From Stigmatella aurantiaca (GTDB lineage: Bacteria; Myxococcota; Myxococcia; Myxococcales; Myxococcaceae), in contig NZ_FOAP01000005.1 of assembly GCF_900109545.1 (NCBI RefSeq), positions 310,001-374,000 on the forward strand: a stretch of DNA of 64,000 nt. The letters are read 5' to 3'. Positions 45,201 through 52,988 of this stretch are shown piece after piece. The translations under genes and the position numbers were made by a program. The notes beneath the pieces were generated by a model. That model saw only the letters and a list, made by a program, of their open reading frames with translations, was not told where the DNA came from and made no database searches. Position 1 is the stretch's first letter; every line of letters starts with the position of its first letter.

Positions 45201-47520
45201 GTCCCTGGAGTTCGTCCGCCAGGCCTTCCAGCTCACGCTCCAGGCCAGTGACAGCCAGGTGGCCGGCTACTGCTTCAACCACATCGTCATGGTGCGCTTC
45301 TTCCTGGGGCACGACCTGGCGGAGGTGTACCAGGAGTCCGTCACCAACCTGGACTTCGCCCGCAGGGCGGAGTTCCGGGACTCGAAGGACATCGTCCACT
45401 TCACCCAGCGCCACGTGCAGCAGCTGCGCGGGCTGACGCCCTCGTTCGGCTCGATGAGCGGCGATGACTTCGACGAGGCGGCCTTCGAGGCGGGGCTGAC
45501 CCCGGCGCGCATGAGCACCATGCGCTGCTGGTACTGGCTCATCAAGTCGCAGTCCTGCTTCATGCGCGGCGCCTATGCCGAGGCGCTCGAGGCGGCGGAC
45601 AAGAGCTTCGAGCTGAGCTGGTCCTCGATTGGCCATATCCAGCTCATGGAGATCCACCTCTTCCGCGCCCTGGCCCTGGCGGCCTGCTACGGGACGATGT
45701 CCGGGGAGGGGCAAGCCAAGGCCCTGGAGGCGCTGCGCCAGCACCGGCAACAGCTCGCGGACTGGGCCGTCTACAGCCCGTGGACGTTCCAGGCCCCCGA
45801 GCGGCTCGCCGCCGCGGAGCTGGCCCGCGTCACCGGACAGCATGACGAGGCCCTGCACGCCTACGAGCAGGCGTACCAGGCCGCGTCTGAGCACGACTAC
45901 CGCCAGAAGGCGGCCCTCGCGTGCGAGCTGGCCGCGCGCTACTGGTACGAGCGCCAGGTGCCCACCATCGCCGAGGCCTATGCGCGCAAGGCCCGCAAGG
46001 GCTACCTGCGCTGGGGCGCCCGGGGCAAGGTCCAGCACCTGGACACCGTCTGGCCCCACCTGGCCTCCTCCAACGGAGCGGATGACTCCTCCACGGACAC
46101 CAACTCCACGCACATCGACGCGCTCGCGGTGGTGAAGGCCCAGCAGGCCATCTCCGAGGAGATCGTCCTGGAGCGGCTCACCGCCTCGCTGCTGCGCATC
46201 GCCATCGAGAACGCGGGCGCCCAGCGCGGCGCCCTGCTGCTGCCCAATGGCGACACCCTGTCGATCGCCGCCCTGTCCGGCGCCACGCCCCCGGAGCCCG
46301 GGGCCGGCCAGGCCGAGGCCCCGCTGCCCTGGACCGTGGTCTCCTACGTCAAGCGCACGCGGGAGCACGTGCTCATCAACGACGCGTCCCAGACGCACCC
46401 GTACGCGGCCGACCCCTGGTTCGAGCACAACCCGGTCCGCTCCGTGCTGTGCCTGCCCCTGCTCATGCAGGAGGAGTTCCGCGGGGCGCTGTACCTGGAG
46501 AACAACCTGGCCACCAGCGCCTTCACCCCCTCGCGCATCAAGCTGCTGGGGCACCTGGCCACCCAGGCGGCCATCTCCATCGAGAACGCCCGGCTGTACG
46601 CGGAAGTCCAGCACGCCGAAGGGGCCCTGCGCCGGGCGAACGACGAGCTGGAGAAGCGCGTGGAGGAGCGCACCCGGGAGCTGAAGCAGACCCAGGCGCG
46701 GCTGGTGGACACCGCGCGCGCGGCGGGCATGGCGGAGGTGGCCTCCAACGTGCTTCACAACGTGGGCAACATCCTCACCAGCGCCGTCATCAACCTGCAG
46801 ATGATGCGCGAGACGGTGGACAGCTCGCGCATGGGCCGGCTCAAGCAGGTCACCACCCTGTTCGAGCAGCACGTGGACAACCTGGCCGCCTTCCTCACGA
46901 AAGACCCGCGGGGCACCCAGGTCTCCAGCTACCTGTCCGCCCTGGCCGACGAGCTGCTGCGCGAGCAGAACACGCTCCAGGACGGCATGGGGGCGATGAG
47001 CAAGCACATCGAGCACATCCGGGCCATCGTCCAGGTGCAGCAGACCTATGCGCGCAGCACCCTCGTCACCGAGGAGTGTGACTTGTCGAACCTCGTCGAG
47101 GACGCGCTGAGCATCCAGCGCCCCGCGCTCGTCCGCCACGGCATCACCGTCTCCCAGCAGCTCACCGCGCTCCCCAAGGTGTGGATGGACAAGCACAAGG
47201 TGCTGCAGATCCTCATCAACCTCATCAGCAACGCCAAGAACGCCATGCACGCGCTGCCCGAGGGCCAGCGCTACCTGAGCATCTCCCTCGACGCCCAGGA
47301 GAACCGGGCCCGCATCCGCGTGGTGGACACCGGCATGGGCATCGCGCCCGAGGTGCGCGGGCGCCTGTTCACCCAGGGCTTCACCACGCGCGAGGGGGGC
47401 CACGGCCTGGGCCTGCACTCCAGCGCGCTGGCCGCGCGGATGCTGGGCGGCAAGCTCCAGTTGGAGAGCGAGGGGCCAGGCAAGGGCGCCACGGCCACCC
47501 TCGAGTTGCCCCTGGGCTGA
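42238..47520 (+). CDS. Hybrid Ser/Thr kinase - AAA ATPase - GAF - histidine kinase
   Basis: A giant of 1760 residues. The N-terminal Ser/Thr kinase (about 1-270) has the catalytic loop HKDIKPSN (residues 125-132) and DFGIA (about 145). A predictor ATPase of AAA_16 type follows (about 300-620; Walker A GYSGIGKSAV, Walker B LVLFLDDLQWAD), then a helical TPR-like region (about 720-1290), a GAF domain (about 1300-1450) and a histidine kinase end with H-box VLHNVGNIL (about 1502-1511) and ATPase NLISNAKNAM, DTGMGIAPE, GHGLGLH. This trifunctional kind senses through GAF and TPR parts. The start MLTIPGYTL was chosen over the upstream ATG at 42157. The output partner is unknown. Confidence 0.9.
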   Translation: MLTIPGYTLVGSLKTTGSNLLFRAVRDSDGLPLILKMPMASSGARESERYRREFELLQRLSDVQGITRVHACERIHDRLGLLLEEVQGELLADLTGKPFEPGQALDIAISLTSILAELHRRGVIHKDIKPSNIIITPSGEARLIDFGIATLQLVEHVDAAPAPLIEGTLAYMSPEQTGRMNRSVDYRTDLYSLGITLYEMLTGRRPFHGRDALEWFHAHMAVAPQPPLELVPSLPPVLSAIVLKLMAKVAEERYQSADGLKADLERCRENLRRGVDEDFPPGVYDFPTHFQLPQRLYGRDAHAATLLQGFERVARGGRPELLLVRGYSGIGKSAVVHELHKPVVRQRGFFLSGKFDQLQQAIPYATLAQAIRGLTQHLLAGSDEALARWRERLQEAFEGQGQLLVDLVPQLELVAGKQPPVQELPPSEAQHRFTRVFRKFLGLFATPEHPLVLFLDDLQWADMASLQLIQHLLTYPTSPSVLVIGAYRDNEVSPSHPLSLALAQMREAGARMTDVQLEPLNLEQVRQLVSDALPGAVTTEVVEPLAKLAHEKTGGNPFFLLQFMLTLHQDGLLVRTLKGTWRWDAAGVQAKGYSDNVVDFMVGKLRQLSFGTQHLLRLAACVGSTFPIQTLGIISHRPEAAEVQRELSPAFLEGLLVRVGTEQYRFLHDRIQQAAYTLIAKQERKNVHLKIGRLMLESLSPEEVQEKLFDVVGQLNAGAELITEPEERLRVARLNAEAGRKAKDSVALRSAVNYFTAAFQLLPGEPWETDPSLAFRIRLEHATCEFMSGNATEAIRLVDDLLLHTRAPKDTAAGYCLKTDILIGMGDIQNALTCLLEGLALMGMPMSPHPTWEEVEAAHAEVEALIGNRSIESLVELPRMTDPNTEAVMSLLGAMYAPAFVTDTNLLLLHLSRMVALSLRYGNTGASVNGYTWYGLAVLGHAFKQYREGYAFGELACALVERHGFTGLRGKALYGMEMLAYWTQPLSKSLEFVRQAFQLTLQASDSQVAGYCFNHIVMVRFFLGHDLAEVYQESVTNLDFARRAEFRDSKDIVHFTQRHVQQLRGLTPSFGSMSGDDFDEAAFEAGLTPARMSTMRCWYWLIKSQSCFMRGAYAEALEAADKSFELSWSSIGHIQLMEIHLFRALALAACYGTMSGEGQAKALEALRQHRQQLADWAVYSPWTFQAPERLAAAELARVTGQHDEALHAYEQAYQAASEHDYRQKAALACELAARYWYERQVPTIAEAYARKARKGYLRWGARGKVQHLDTVWPHLASSNGADDSSTDTNSTHIDALAVVKAQQAISEEIVLERLTASLLRIAIENAGAQRGALLLPNGDTLSIAALSGATPPEPGAGQAEAPLPWTVVSYVKRTREHVLINDASQTHPYAADPWFEHNPVRSVLCLPLLMQEEFRGALYLENNLATSAFTPSRIKLLGHLATQAAISIENARLYAEVQHAEGALRRANDELEKRVEERTRELKQTQARLVDTARAAGMAEVASNVLHNVGNILTSAVINLQMMRETVDSSRMGRLKQVTTLFEQHVDNLAAFLTKDPRGTQVSSYLSALADELLREQNTLQDGMGAMSKHIEHIRAIVQVQQTYARSTLVTEECDLSNLVEDALSIQRPALVRHGITVSQQLTALPKVWMDKHKVLQILINLISNAKNAMHALPEGQRYLSISLDAQENRARIRVVDTGMGIAPEVRGRLFTQGFTTREGGHGLGLHSSALAARMLGGKLQLESEGPGKGATATLELPLG

Positions 47521-47614
47521 CAGGGCGGGCGCGCGCACGCTTTACCCTCTGGCGGACGCTCTGCGATGCTCGGGGCGTTTCCAGCAAGGGGCCCCGCCCC
47601 GGAGGCATGGCACG

Positions 47615-48055
47615 ATGCGGAGGATGTGGGTGAGTGGAGGACTGGTGCTCGCGCTGGCGGGGTGCTCGTCCATCGAGACGCGGCCCAATCCCCAGGACGA
47701 GGACGTCCTCTTCGGCTCGAACGTGCCGGTGTACCCGGCGCCCAAGGTGAGCCGCTGCGCCGCGCACGCCAAGTCCTCGCTGCGCGGCCCGTGTGAGGAC
47801 GCGCTCTACCTGGGCACCACGTACACCCGCAGGCTCTCCGTGGGGGACGAGGTGTGCATCGATGGCGGCTACGGCGAGGAGGTGGGCCCCGCGTGCAAGG
47901 CCCGCGCGGCCGTCATCGACACGGGCACCAACAAGGTGAAGCTGGAGGTGCGCGGCACCAAGCCGGACTCCCGCTGGTTCAACTCGGAGATGCGCCATGC
48001 CTGGTACGAGGAAGGCGCCCTCGTGGACCTCTATCTCGCCGAGCAGGGGTATTAA
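47615..48055 (+). CDS. Hypothetical lipoprotein
   Basis: A 146-residue lipoprotein (signal with lipobox LAGC at about residue 17). The mature part has four cysteines (SRCAAHA, GPCEDA, EVCIDGG, GPACKA), probably two disulfides, and a beta-rich end LVDLYLAEQGY. I do not recognise a family. It ends six bases before the EcsC-like gene on the same strand, which suggests co-expression. Confidence 0.6.
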   Translation: MRRMWVSGGLVLALAGCSSIETRPNPQDEDVLFGSNVPVYPAPKVSRCAAHAKSSLRGPCEDALYLGTTYTRRLSVGDEVCIDGGYGEEVGPACKARAAVIDTGTNKVKLEVRGTKPDSRWFNSEMRHAWYEEGALVDLYLAEQGY

Positions 48056-48061
48056 ACCACC

Positions 48062-48688
48062 ATGGCCTTCTACGATTCCTTCGTCGCGCAGCTCTCCGCG
48101 TTCAAGAAGCTGTCCCCCCAGGAGCTGAAGAAGCTGGCCGGCTCCCGCCTGTCGGACCTCGTGCTGCAGGAGATTTCCCGCTCCCGCGTCCGGGTGTCGG
48201 ACCTGGAGAAGCGCTTCCCGTCGGCGGGCCCCAAGGAGCTGGCCCAGCACCTCATCGAGGGCAAGAAGGCCATGGCCAGCATGGCCGGCGGCATCAGCGG
48301 CGTGTTCGGCCTCATCTCCGTACCCGCGGACATGGTCTTCATGACGTGGCTGCAGATCATCCTCCTGGTGGACCTGGCCACGCTCTACAAGGTGAACCTC
48401 AAGAGCGACCGGGCCCGGGGGGAGCTGCTGGACTTGTTCGGGTACGCCAACGGCCTGGGCTCGCTGCGGCGCACCAGCCCGAAGGTGCTCGGGGGCCTGG
48501 CGGCCAAGGTGCTCGCCAAGGGCGGCCTGCCCACGCTGGGCCGGGCCATGCCGCTGGTGGCCGCGCCCATCACCGCCTACCTCAACAACCAGCACATCCA
48601 GAGCGTGGGCGAGCAGGCCGTGCGCTTCTACGAGGGCTTCGACAAGGCGCACGCCAAGGCGAAGTCCCACACCAAGAAGGCCGGCTGA
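48062..48688 (+). CDS. EcsC-like protein
   Basis: A 208-residue protein with two hydrophobic segments (GGISGVFGLISVPADMVFM and LQIILLVDLATLYKV), followed by ELLDLFGYANGLGSL and a Gly/Pro-rich part. The pattern matches EcsC-family proteins, of unknown reaction, found with ABC exporters or alone. It follows a lipoprotein gene by six bases. Confidence in the family is moderate. Confidence 0.55.
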   Translation: MAFYDSFVAQLSAFKKLSPQELKKLAGSRLSDLVLQEISRSRVRVSDLEKRFPSAGPKELAQHLIEGKKAMASMAGGISGVFGLISVPADMVFMTWLQIILLVDLATLYKVNLKSDRARGELLDLFGYANGLGSLRRTSPKVLGGLAAKVLAKGGLPTLGRAMPLVAAPITAYLNNQHIQSVGEQAVRFYEGFDKAHAKAKSHTKKAG

Positions 48689-48779
48689 GCCCGCGGGCCC
48701 CCTTCCCGGGCCCATCGACTCCTGAACATCCCGCAGCCCCTCGCCCCACCCGGGGGCGGCGGCCGTGTCTCTTTTTCTT

Positions 48780-48800
48780 AAACGCAACTTGATTGCGTTT
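48780..48800. promoter_or_regulatory. Fur-like palindrome upstream of the H-x-C-x-H cluster
   Basis: AAACGCAA and TTGCGTTT form a perfect 8-base inverted repeat around CTTGA. Its 15-base core CGCAACTTGATTGCG has 7-1-7 geometry and matches 12 of 15 bases with the palindrome at 55459-55473. It lies 83 bases upstream of the next gene start at 48883. The regulator is unknown. Confidence 0.6.
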
Positions 48801-48882
48801 GTACTTTCGTGGCACTTGTTCCCGCGCGTTTCACGAGGCCGTGAAGCGCGGAGCCCGCTCGCGGGCGTTCCCGGGAGGGTCC

Positions 48883-49557
48883 ATGAGCAGGCTCGTGTGG
48901 GGTGTGTGCGGGGGAGGCGTCCTGGCCGCGGGGGCGCTCACCGCGTGGTTGCAGCGCCCCGTGGAGCTGCCTCCTGAGGCCCCGTTCCCTGCCGCCTCCC
49001 TCCCCGTGGAAGCCTCTCTCCCGGAGGCCTCGCCCGTGGCCGCGTCTGCCGTGGCCTCGCGTCCGCCCCGGGCGAAGGTGCCGCCTGCCGCGCCTGTCCC
49101 GCCGCCTCCGTCCCCCGCCCCGCCGCCGGTCACCGTGGCCCGGCGTCCCCCTCCCGCGAGGGAGGAAGGCACCCGGGCCACCCAGCTTCGCGGCCGGATC
49201 GCCCAGGCGCTGCGCGGAGAACACCCCACGCCGGTGGCCCGCCGGGACGCCGTGCTCGGCGAGTTCTTCGCCTCGGGCGAGAGCCAGGAGCCCTGGACGC
49301 AAGAGGCCCGCGCGGCCCTGGACCGGTGGCGGGAGACCATCGCCACCTCCGTGCGGCTGGAGCCCATGGGTTGCTACAGCGCCGGGTGTCTGGCCCAGGT
49401 GAGGTTCCCGGACGCCGCCTCCTATGAAGAGGCCCACCGGCGCGTGGCGGGGCTGCAGCTCGGCGAGGTGGGGCCGCACATGCAGCTGCCTCCCGAGCAC
49501 CTGCCCTCCGGCGAAGTGGCCGTCTCGTGGGCGGTGCTGCGCCCCGAGCCCCTCTGA
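48883..49557 (+). CDS. Membrane-anchored Pro-rich protein of unknown function
   Basis: A 224-residue protein with an N-terminal membrane anchor (about 3-22), a long Pro/Ala linker (about 24-90, PPPPSPAPPPVTVARRPPP) and a C-terminal domain with two cysteines (MGCYSAGCLAQV). The layout (anchor, Pro-rich span, compact C-terminal part) is like TonB proteins, but the TonB C-terminal motif is missing. The ATG at 48883 follows GGGAGGG. It is the first gene after the palindrome, and 44 bases precede the first H-x-C-x-H lipoprotein. Confidence 0.55.
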   Translation: MSRLVWGVCGGGVLAAGALTAWLQRPVELPPEAPFPAASLPVEASLPEASPVAASAVASRPPRAKVPPAAPVPPPPSPAPPPVTVARRPPPAREEGTRATQLRGRIAQALRGEHPTPVARRDAVLGEFFASGESQEPWTQEARAALDRWRETIATSVRLEPMGCYSAGCLAQVRFPDAASYEEAHRRVAGLQLGEVGPHMQLPPEHLPSGEVAVSWAVLRPEPL

Positions 49558-49601
49558 GGCCGCGCGGACGGCCTGTTCCCCCCTCCCTCCCCTGACCAAC
49601 C

Positions 49602-50246
49602 ATGCGCTTTCCCTCCCGTCTTTCTCTCCTGGCCGTGTGTGGCCTGCTCCTCGTGGCCTGTGGTGACTCCGAGTCCTCTGAGCCAACACCCCAGGAGCCG
49701 CAACAGCCGGCGGATCCCTGCGCGCCCCACGGCCACATCCACCGCGAGGCCGAGGGCGACTGGTGCCACTGTGATCGCGGTTACCTCGCGCCCGAAGGGC
49801 AGCTCGCGTGCGTGGTGGATCCCACCTACGTGCCCCCGAAAGAGGGCGAGTTCGACTTCCAGGACGAGGGCGCGCACGCCTGCTGGCACGTGGACAACGG
49901 TCCCTACGCCACGGTGACGGCCTCGGAGGCCCGCTCACCGCGCGTGGATGCCTTTCACACGCTCTACACGCTGAACCTGCGCCCGGTGGACGGTGGGTAC
50001 ACCGGCTCCTTCCAGTTCAAGGCCTTCGGCACCGGGGACTTCATCGTCTACCTGAGCGAGCACGTGCCGCTCACCGTGTCCGAGGGGACGCTTCCGGTGA
50101 AGATCCTCGCCGAGAAGCACACCTCGGTCTGCGCCGGGCTGCCGCACATGGTGGGCCTGGAGCTGACCGAGGGGGTTGTCTACACGTTCACCCTGGGCCC
50201 CACGTCCCTCGCGCAGCTCCGGATGGTCACCGAGTACTTCCCGTGA
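49602..50246 (+). CDS. Lipoprotein with H-x-C-x-H domain and His-rich EGF-like turn
   Basis: A 214-residue lipoprotein (lipobox LLVAC). A short EGF-like segment (CAPHGHIHREAEGDWCHCD) has His-x-His and Cys pairs. It is followed by a domain of about 120 residues that recurs in the next two genes: HACWHVDNGP, then FHTLYTLNL, a beta-rich centre, then CAGLPHMVGLEL. Conserved Cys/His could bind a metal or form a disulfide. The domain is not one I can name. The three homologous genes are in tandem. Confidence 0.6.
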   Translation: MRFPSRLSLLAVCGLLLVACGDSESSEPTPQEPQQPADPCAPHGHIHREAEGDWCHCDRGYLAPEGQLACVVDPTYVPPKEGEFDFQDEGAHACWHVDNGPYATVTASEARSPRVDAFHTLYTLNLRPVDGGYTGSFQFKAFGTGDFIVYLSEHVPLTVSEGTLPVKILAEKHTSVCAGLPHMVGLELTEGVVYTFTLGPTSLAQLRMVTEYFP

Positions 50247-50355
50247 CGGCCGCGAGGCCCCCGGGCCCGTAACCCTCTCACCGCTGTACCCCATGGCAGC
50301 CCAACGGCGCTCACGGTGAGCGCCGTGCGGCCATGGTTCACCCTGAGGTCATGAC

Positions 50356-51093
50356 ATGAACACAACGACGATGCGGAACATCTGGGGCGCCGTGCTGGGA
50401 CTGGGGCTGGCCGCCTGCGGTCCCACCGAGGTCCAGGACGAGGCACAGCCCGGTCAGCAGGAGCAGGGCGTGGTGCTGGAGGCGGGCTGCACGCAGCTGG
50501 GCGCGCCCGTCGCGGAGCACACCTGCCACCACGTGAACAACGGCCCCGCGCTCACCCTCACCGCGAGCGCCACGCAGAACTTCCCGGGCACCAGTCCCAA
50601 CATCAACACCACGCACACCTATTACACGGTCAACCTGACGGGCTCGGGCTCCTCGCGCGTGGGCACGGTGAAGTTCACCCCGGCCAAGAAGTCCGCGGAC
50701 GCCACGGGCACCCAGTACGCGTGGGCGTTCTACCGCAACAACAGCACCCCGCTGGTGGTGAAGAGCGCCGATGGCAGCACGACCCTGTCGCCCGTGCTCA
50801 CGCACTCCGTCTCCATGGCGGGCTGCGCGCTGACGACGGTGTCGGTCTACAACCTCACGGGCAACACCACGTACCAGCTCGTGTTCGGCGCCACCTCGTC
50901 GGCCTCGGTGGGCATCGGCGCGGAGCGGGTGGAGGACATGCGCTCCTATTACTTCCAGGACGCGGACGGTGACGGCTACGGCAACCCCAGCGTCTACAAA
51001 CTGACCGCGTGCGTGCCGCCGGCCCACTACGTGGCCGACGACACCGACTGCAACGACAGCAACGCGTCCATCCGCCCCGGCGCGGGTTGCTAG
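50356..51093 (+). CDS. Lipoprotein with H-x-C-x-H domain and MopE-like C-terminal motif
   Basis: A 245-residue lipoprotein (lipobox LAAC). The H-x-C-x-H domain is seen as HTCHHVNNGPALTLTAS, then THTYYTVNL, then CALTTVSVYNL. The C-terminal 50 residues carry FQDADGDGYG and DDTDCNDSN, the repeat motif of MopE-like metal-binding proteins, which are common in myxobacteria and bind Cu in the founding member. It is a paralogue of the flanking genes, 109 bases after the first. Confidence 0.65.
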   Translation: MNTTTMRNIWGAVLGLGLAACGPTEVQDEAQPGQQEQGVVLEAGCTQLGAPVAEHTCHHVNNGPALTLTASATQNFPGTSPNINTTHTYYTVNLTGSGSSRVGTVKFTPAKKSADATGTQYAWAFYRNNSTPLVVKSADGSTTLSPVLTHSVSMAGCALTTVSVYNLTGNTTYQLVFGATSSASVGIGAERVEDMRSYYFQDADGDGYGNPSVYKLTACVPPAHYVADDTDCNDSNASIRPGAGC

Positions 51094-51195
51094 CGCTCTT
51101 GGGGTGAGCCCGCTGCTCATCTCCCCGCCGGGGTGCTCCGCCATGCGCGGGGCCCCCGGCCTTCGCCGTTTCCTCCGTGCTCCCAAGGTCTCTCC

Positions 51196-52158
51196 ATGTT
51201 CCGGCTTTCCACCACCGTAATGCTCGCTGCCTGCTGTGCCCTCTGCCTCTCCACCGGATGCGGGGACGATGAACCCGCGCCCGTGCCGCCTCCCGGCCAG
51301 GACGGAGGCAATCCGGATGCAGGCGACGGCGGCACGCCCGACGCGGGGCCCGGGGAGGCCCAGGGCCCGTGGGTCACCGCCTCCGTTCCCGCCGAGGGCA
51401 GCACGGACCTCTACCCCGTGGAGGTGTACTACCGCACCACCGGCCAGAAGGGCCTGGCCGAGCGCAAGGTGCTCACCGTCGCGTTCAACGTGCCCATGGA
51501 CACCTCGGTGGCCCAGGCCACGCTGCACGACAAGACGGACCCCTCCGCGGAGCCGCGCACCGTGGAGGGCACCTGGTCCCCGGATGCGAAGACGCTGACG
51601 CTGACCGTGCTCCAGCCCGAGGAGGGCGGGCCGGTGCTCTATGGCGAGAATGCCTATGCGGTGGACCTGCGAGGCTTCCGGGATGCCGAGGGCCACGCCC
51701 TCGACGCGGCCCATGCGGGGCTGGGAGATGGGTGGCTGGACTTCCAGACGGCGCCCAGCGACGAGCTGCTCAACCACGCCTGTGGCCACACGCTCGCCGA
51801 CACCACCACCCCCGTGAGTGCCTCCGCCACCCCTACCGGCACGCTGCCGCGCATGGACAAGACCCATACGTACTACGCGGTGACGGTGCCCTCGGACAGC
51901 GGCGAGCCCTCCGGCTACGCCCGCCTGCTCCTGATGCCCGAGACGTCCTACCGCTTCTTCCTCGACGCGCCGGTCTCCGTGGCCCTCAGTCCGCTCGCGG
52001 GCGGCGAGCCCTTGGCTTCGTCGCTGGAGCCGTTGCCCACCGCGTGCGAGGGGCTCACCCACCGCGTCCAATTCACCACCCCGGCCGATGACGCCGCCCT
52101 GCGGGTGCATGTCACGGGCAGCGCGGCGTTCCACGCCATCCTCGAGCAGTCCTTCTAA
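51196..52158 (+). CDS. Lipoprotein with bacterial Ig-like domain and H-x-C-x-H domain
   Basis: A 320-residue lipoprotein (MFRLSTT start, lipobox STGC). After an Asp/Gly-rich linker an Ig-like domain of SbsA type (about 55-180, with VPAEGSTDLYPVEV and GTWSPDAKTLTLTV) precedes the H-x-C-x-H domain: LLNHACGHTLADTTT, then THTYYAVTV, then CEGLTHRVQF. The last Cys-x-GL-x-H feature matches the first paralogue. Its TAA overlaps the TAG of the convergent gene by two bases. Confidence 0.65.
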   Translation: MFRLSTTVMLAACCALCLSTGCGDDEPAPVPPPGQDGGNPDAGDGGTPDAGPGEAQGPWVTASVPAEGSTDLYPVEVYYRTTGQKGLAERKVLTVAFNVPMDTSVAQATLHDKTDPSAEPRTVEGTWSPDAKTLTLTVLQPEEGGPVLYGENAYAVDLRGFRDAEGHALDAAHAGLGDGWLDFQTAPSDELLNHACGHTLADTTTPVSASATPTGTLPRMDKTHTYYAVTVPSDSGEPSGYARLLLMPETSYRFFLDAPVSVALSPLAGGEPLASSLEPLPTACEGLTHRVQFTTPADDAALRVHVTGSAAFHAILEQSF

Positions 52159-52988
52159 GGAGCGGCGGGCTCCCAGGCGCTCGTGAAGGCAGTGTGCCGC
52201 CGCAGGTTGATGGAGAGGGCCCGGTGCACCTGGCTCTCCGGGGGCACCGCCACCGGCCCTCCTCCTTGGGGGACTTCCAGCCGGTCGAAGTGCGTCCCCG
52301 AGAACCAGACGTGGGGCCTGGGCTCCACGAGGAACAGCCCCTCGTCGTCCAGCTCCACCTCGCTGGGCACGAACTCCACCCGCTGCAGCTCCAGTGGGGG
52401 TGGGAAGTCCAGCCCCGCCCGGAAGGCCACCGCCTGGCCCTCCCGGGAGGCCCTGCCTTCCAGCAGCACCGAGTGGCCCTCCAGCCGGGCCGCCTCCACC
52501 GGCACGCCCGCGCTCGCGGGCTGGAGCAGCAGCGAGAAGGAGCGCACCGTCCCCGCGATGCCGGGAGCCTTGCCCAGCACGAGCGGCCCCGCCCTGTCCT
52601 CCAGCAGGTCGAACACCACCTCCCGGTCCCACTCTCCCAGCACCCGTCCTCCCGAGAAGAACTCCTCGTGCGCGTGCGCGGTGGGCAGCAGCAACTCCCC
52701 CGCTCCTTTCCAGAGCCGTCCCGTCCACGAGTCCTGAAGCGGTGAGGGGTTCTCAAATAGGTAGATGGGCCCGAGCAGCATCCGCGCCGCCGTCAGCTCC
52801 ACCCGCCAGCCCGTGTCCGTGGTGAAGTGGCCCACGTGCGCCTCGCCCGGGGCCAGGGCGGCGCGCAACCCCATCTGAAACGTCACCGGGCGGCCGCCCG
52901 TCCCCGAGAGCCCACACCGCACGCCGCCCAGGCCTGTCAGCAGTCCCATACCGAGCCACCGGGTGAAGTTCCGCCGCGTCGTCCTCAT
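52155..52988 (-). CDS. Tat-exported protein co-encoded with the TonB receptor
   Basis: A 277-residue protein with a twin-arginine signal (TRRNFTRWLGMGLL). The body has GWRVELTAARMLLGPIYLFE, then TAHAHEEFFSGG with two His, VVFDLLEDRAG, and EGHSVLLEG. It appears related to the protein encoded at 55490-56377: both have GW-x-V-x-(L/F)T then a G-rich strand, a VDL/FDLL strand, and LEG-x-A near the middle. The ATG overlaps the TonB receptor stop (ATGA), so it is translated with the receptor. I would expect it in the periplasm or cell wall as a ligand-binding partner. Confidence 0.6.
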   Translation of the reverse strand: MRTTRRNFTRWLGMGLLTGLGGVRCGLSGTGGRPVTFQMGLRAALAPGEAHVGHFTTDTGWRVELTAARMLLGPIYLFENPSPLQDSWTGRLWKGAGELLLPTAHAHEEFFSGGRVLGEWDREVVFDLLEDRAGPLVLGKAPGIAGTVRSFSLLLQPASAGVPVEAARLEGHSVLLEGRASREGQAVAFRAGLDFPPPLELQRVEFVPSEVELDDEGLFLVEPRPHVWFSGTHFDRLEVPQGGGPVAVPPESQVHRALSINLRRHTAFTSAWEPAAP

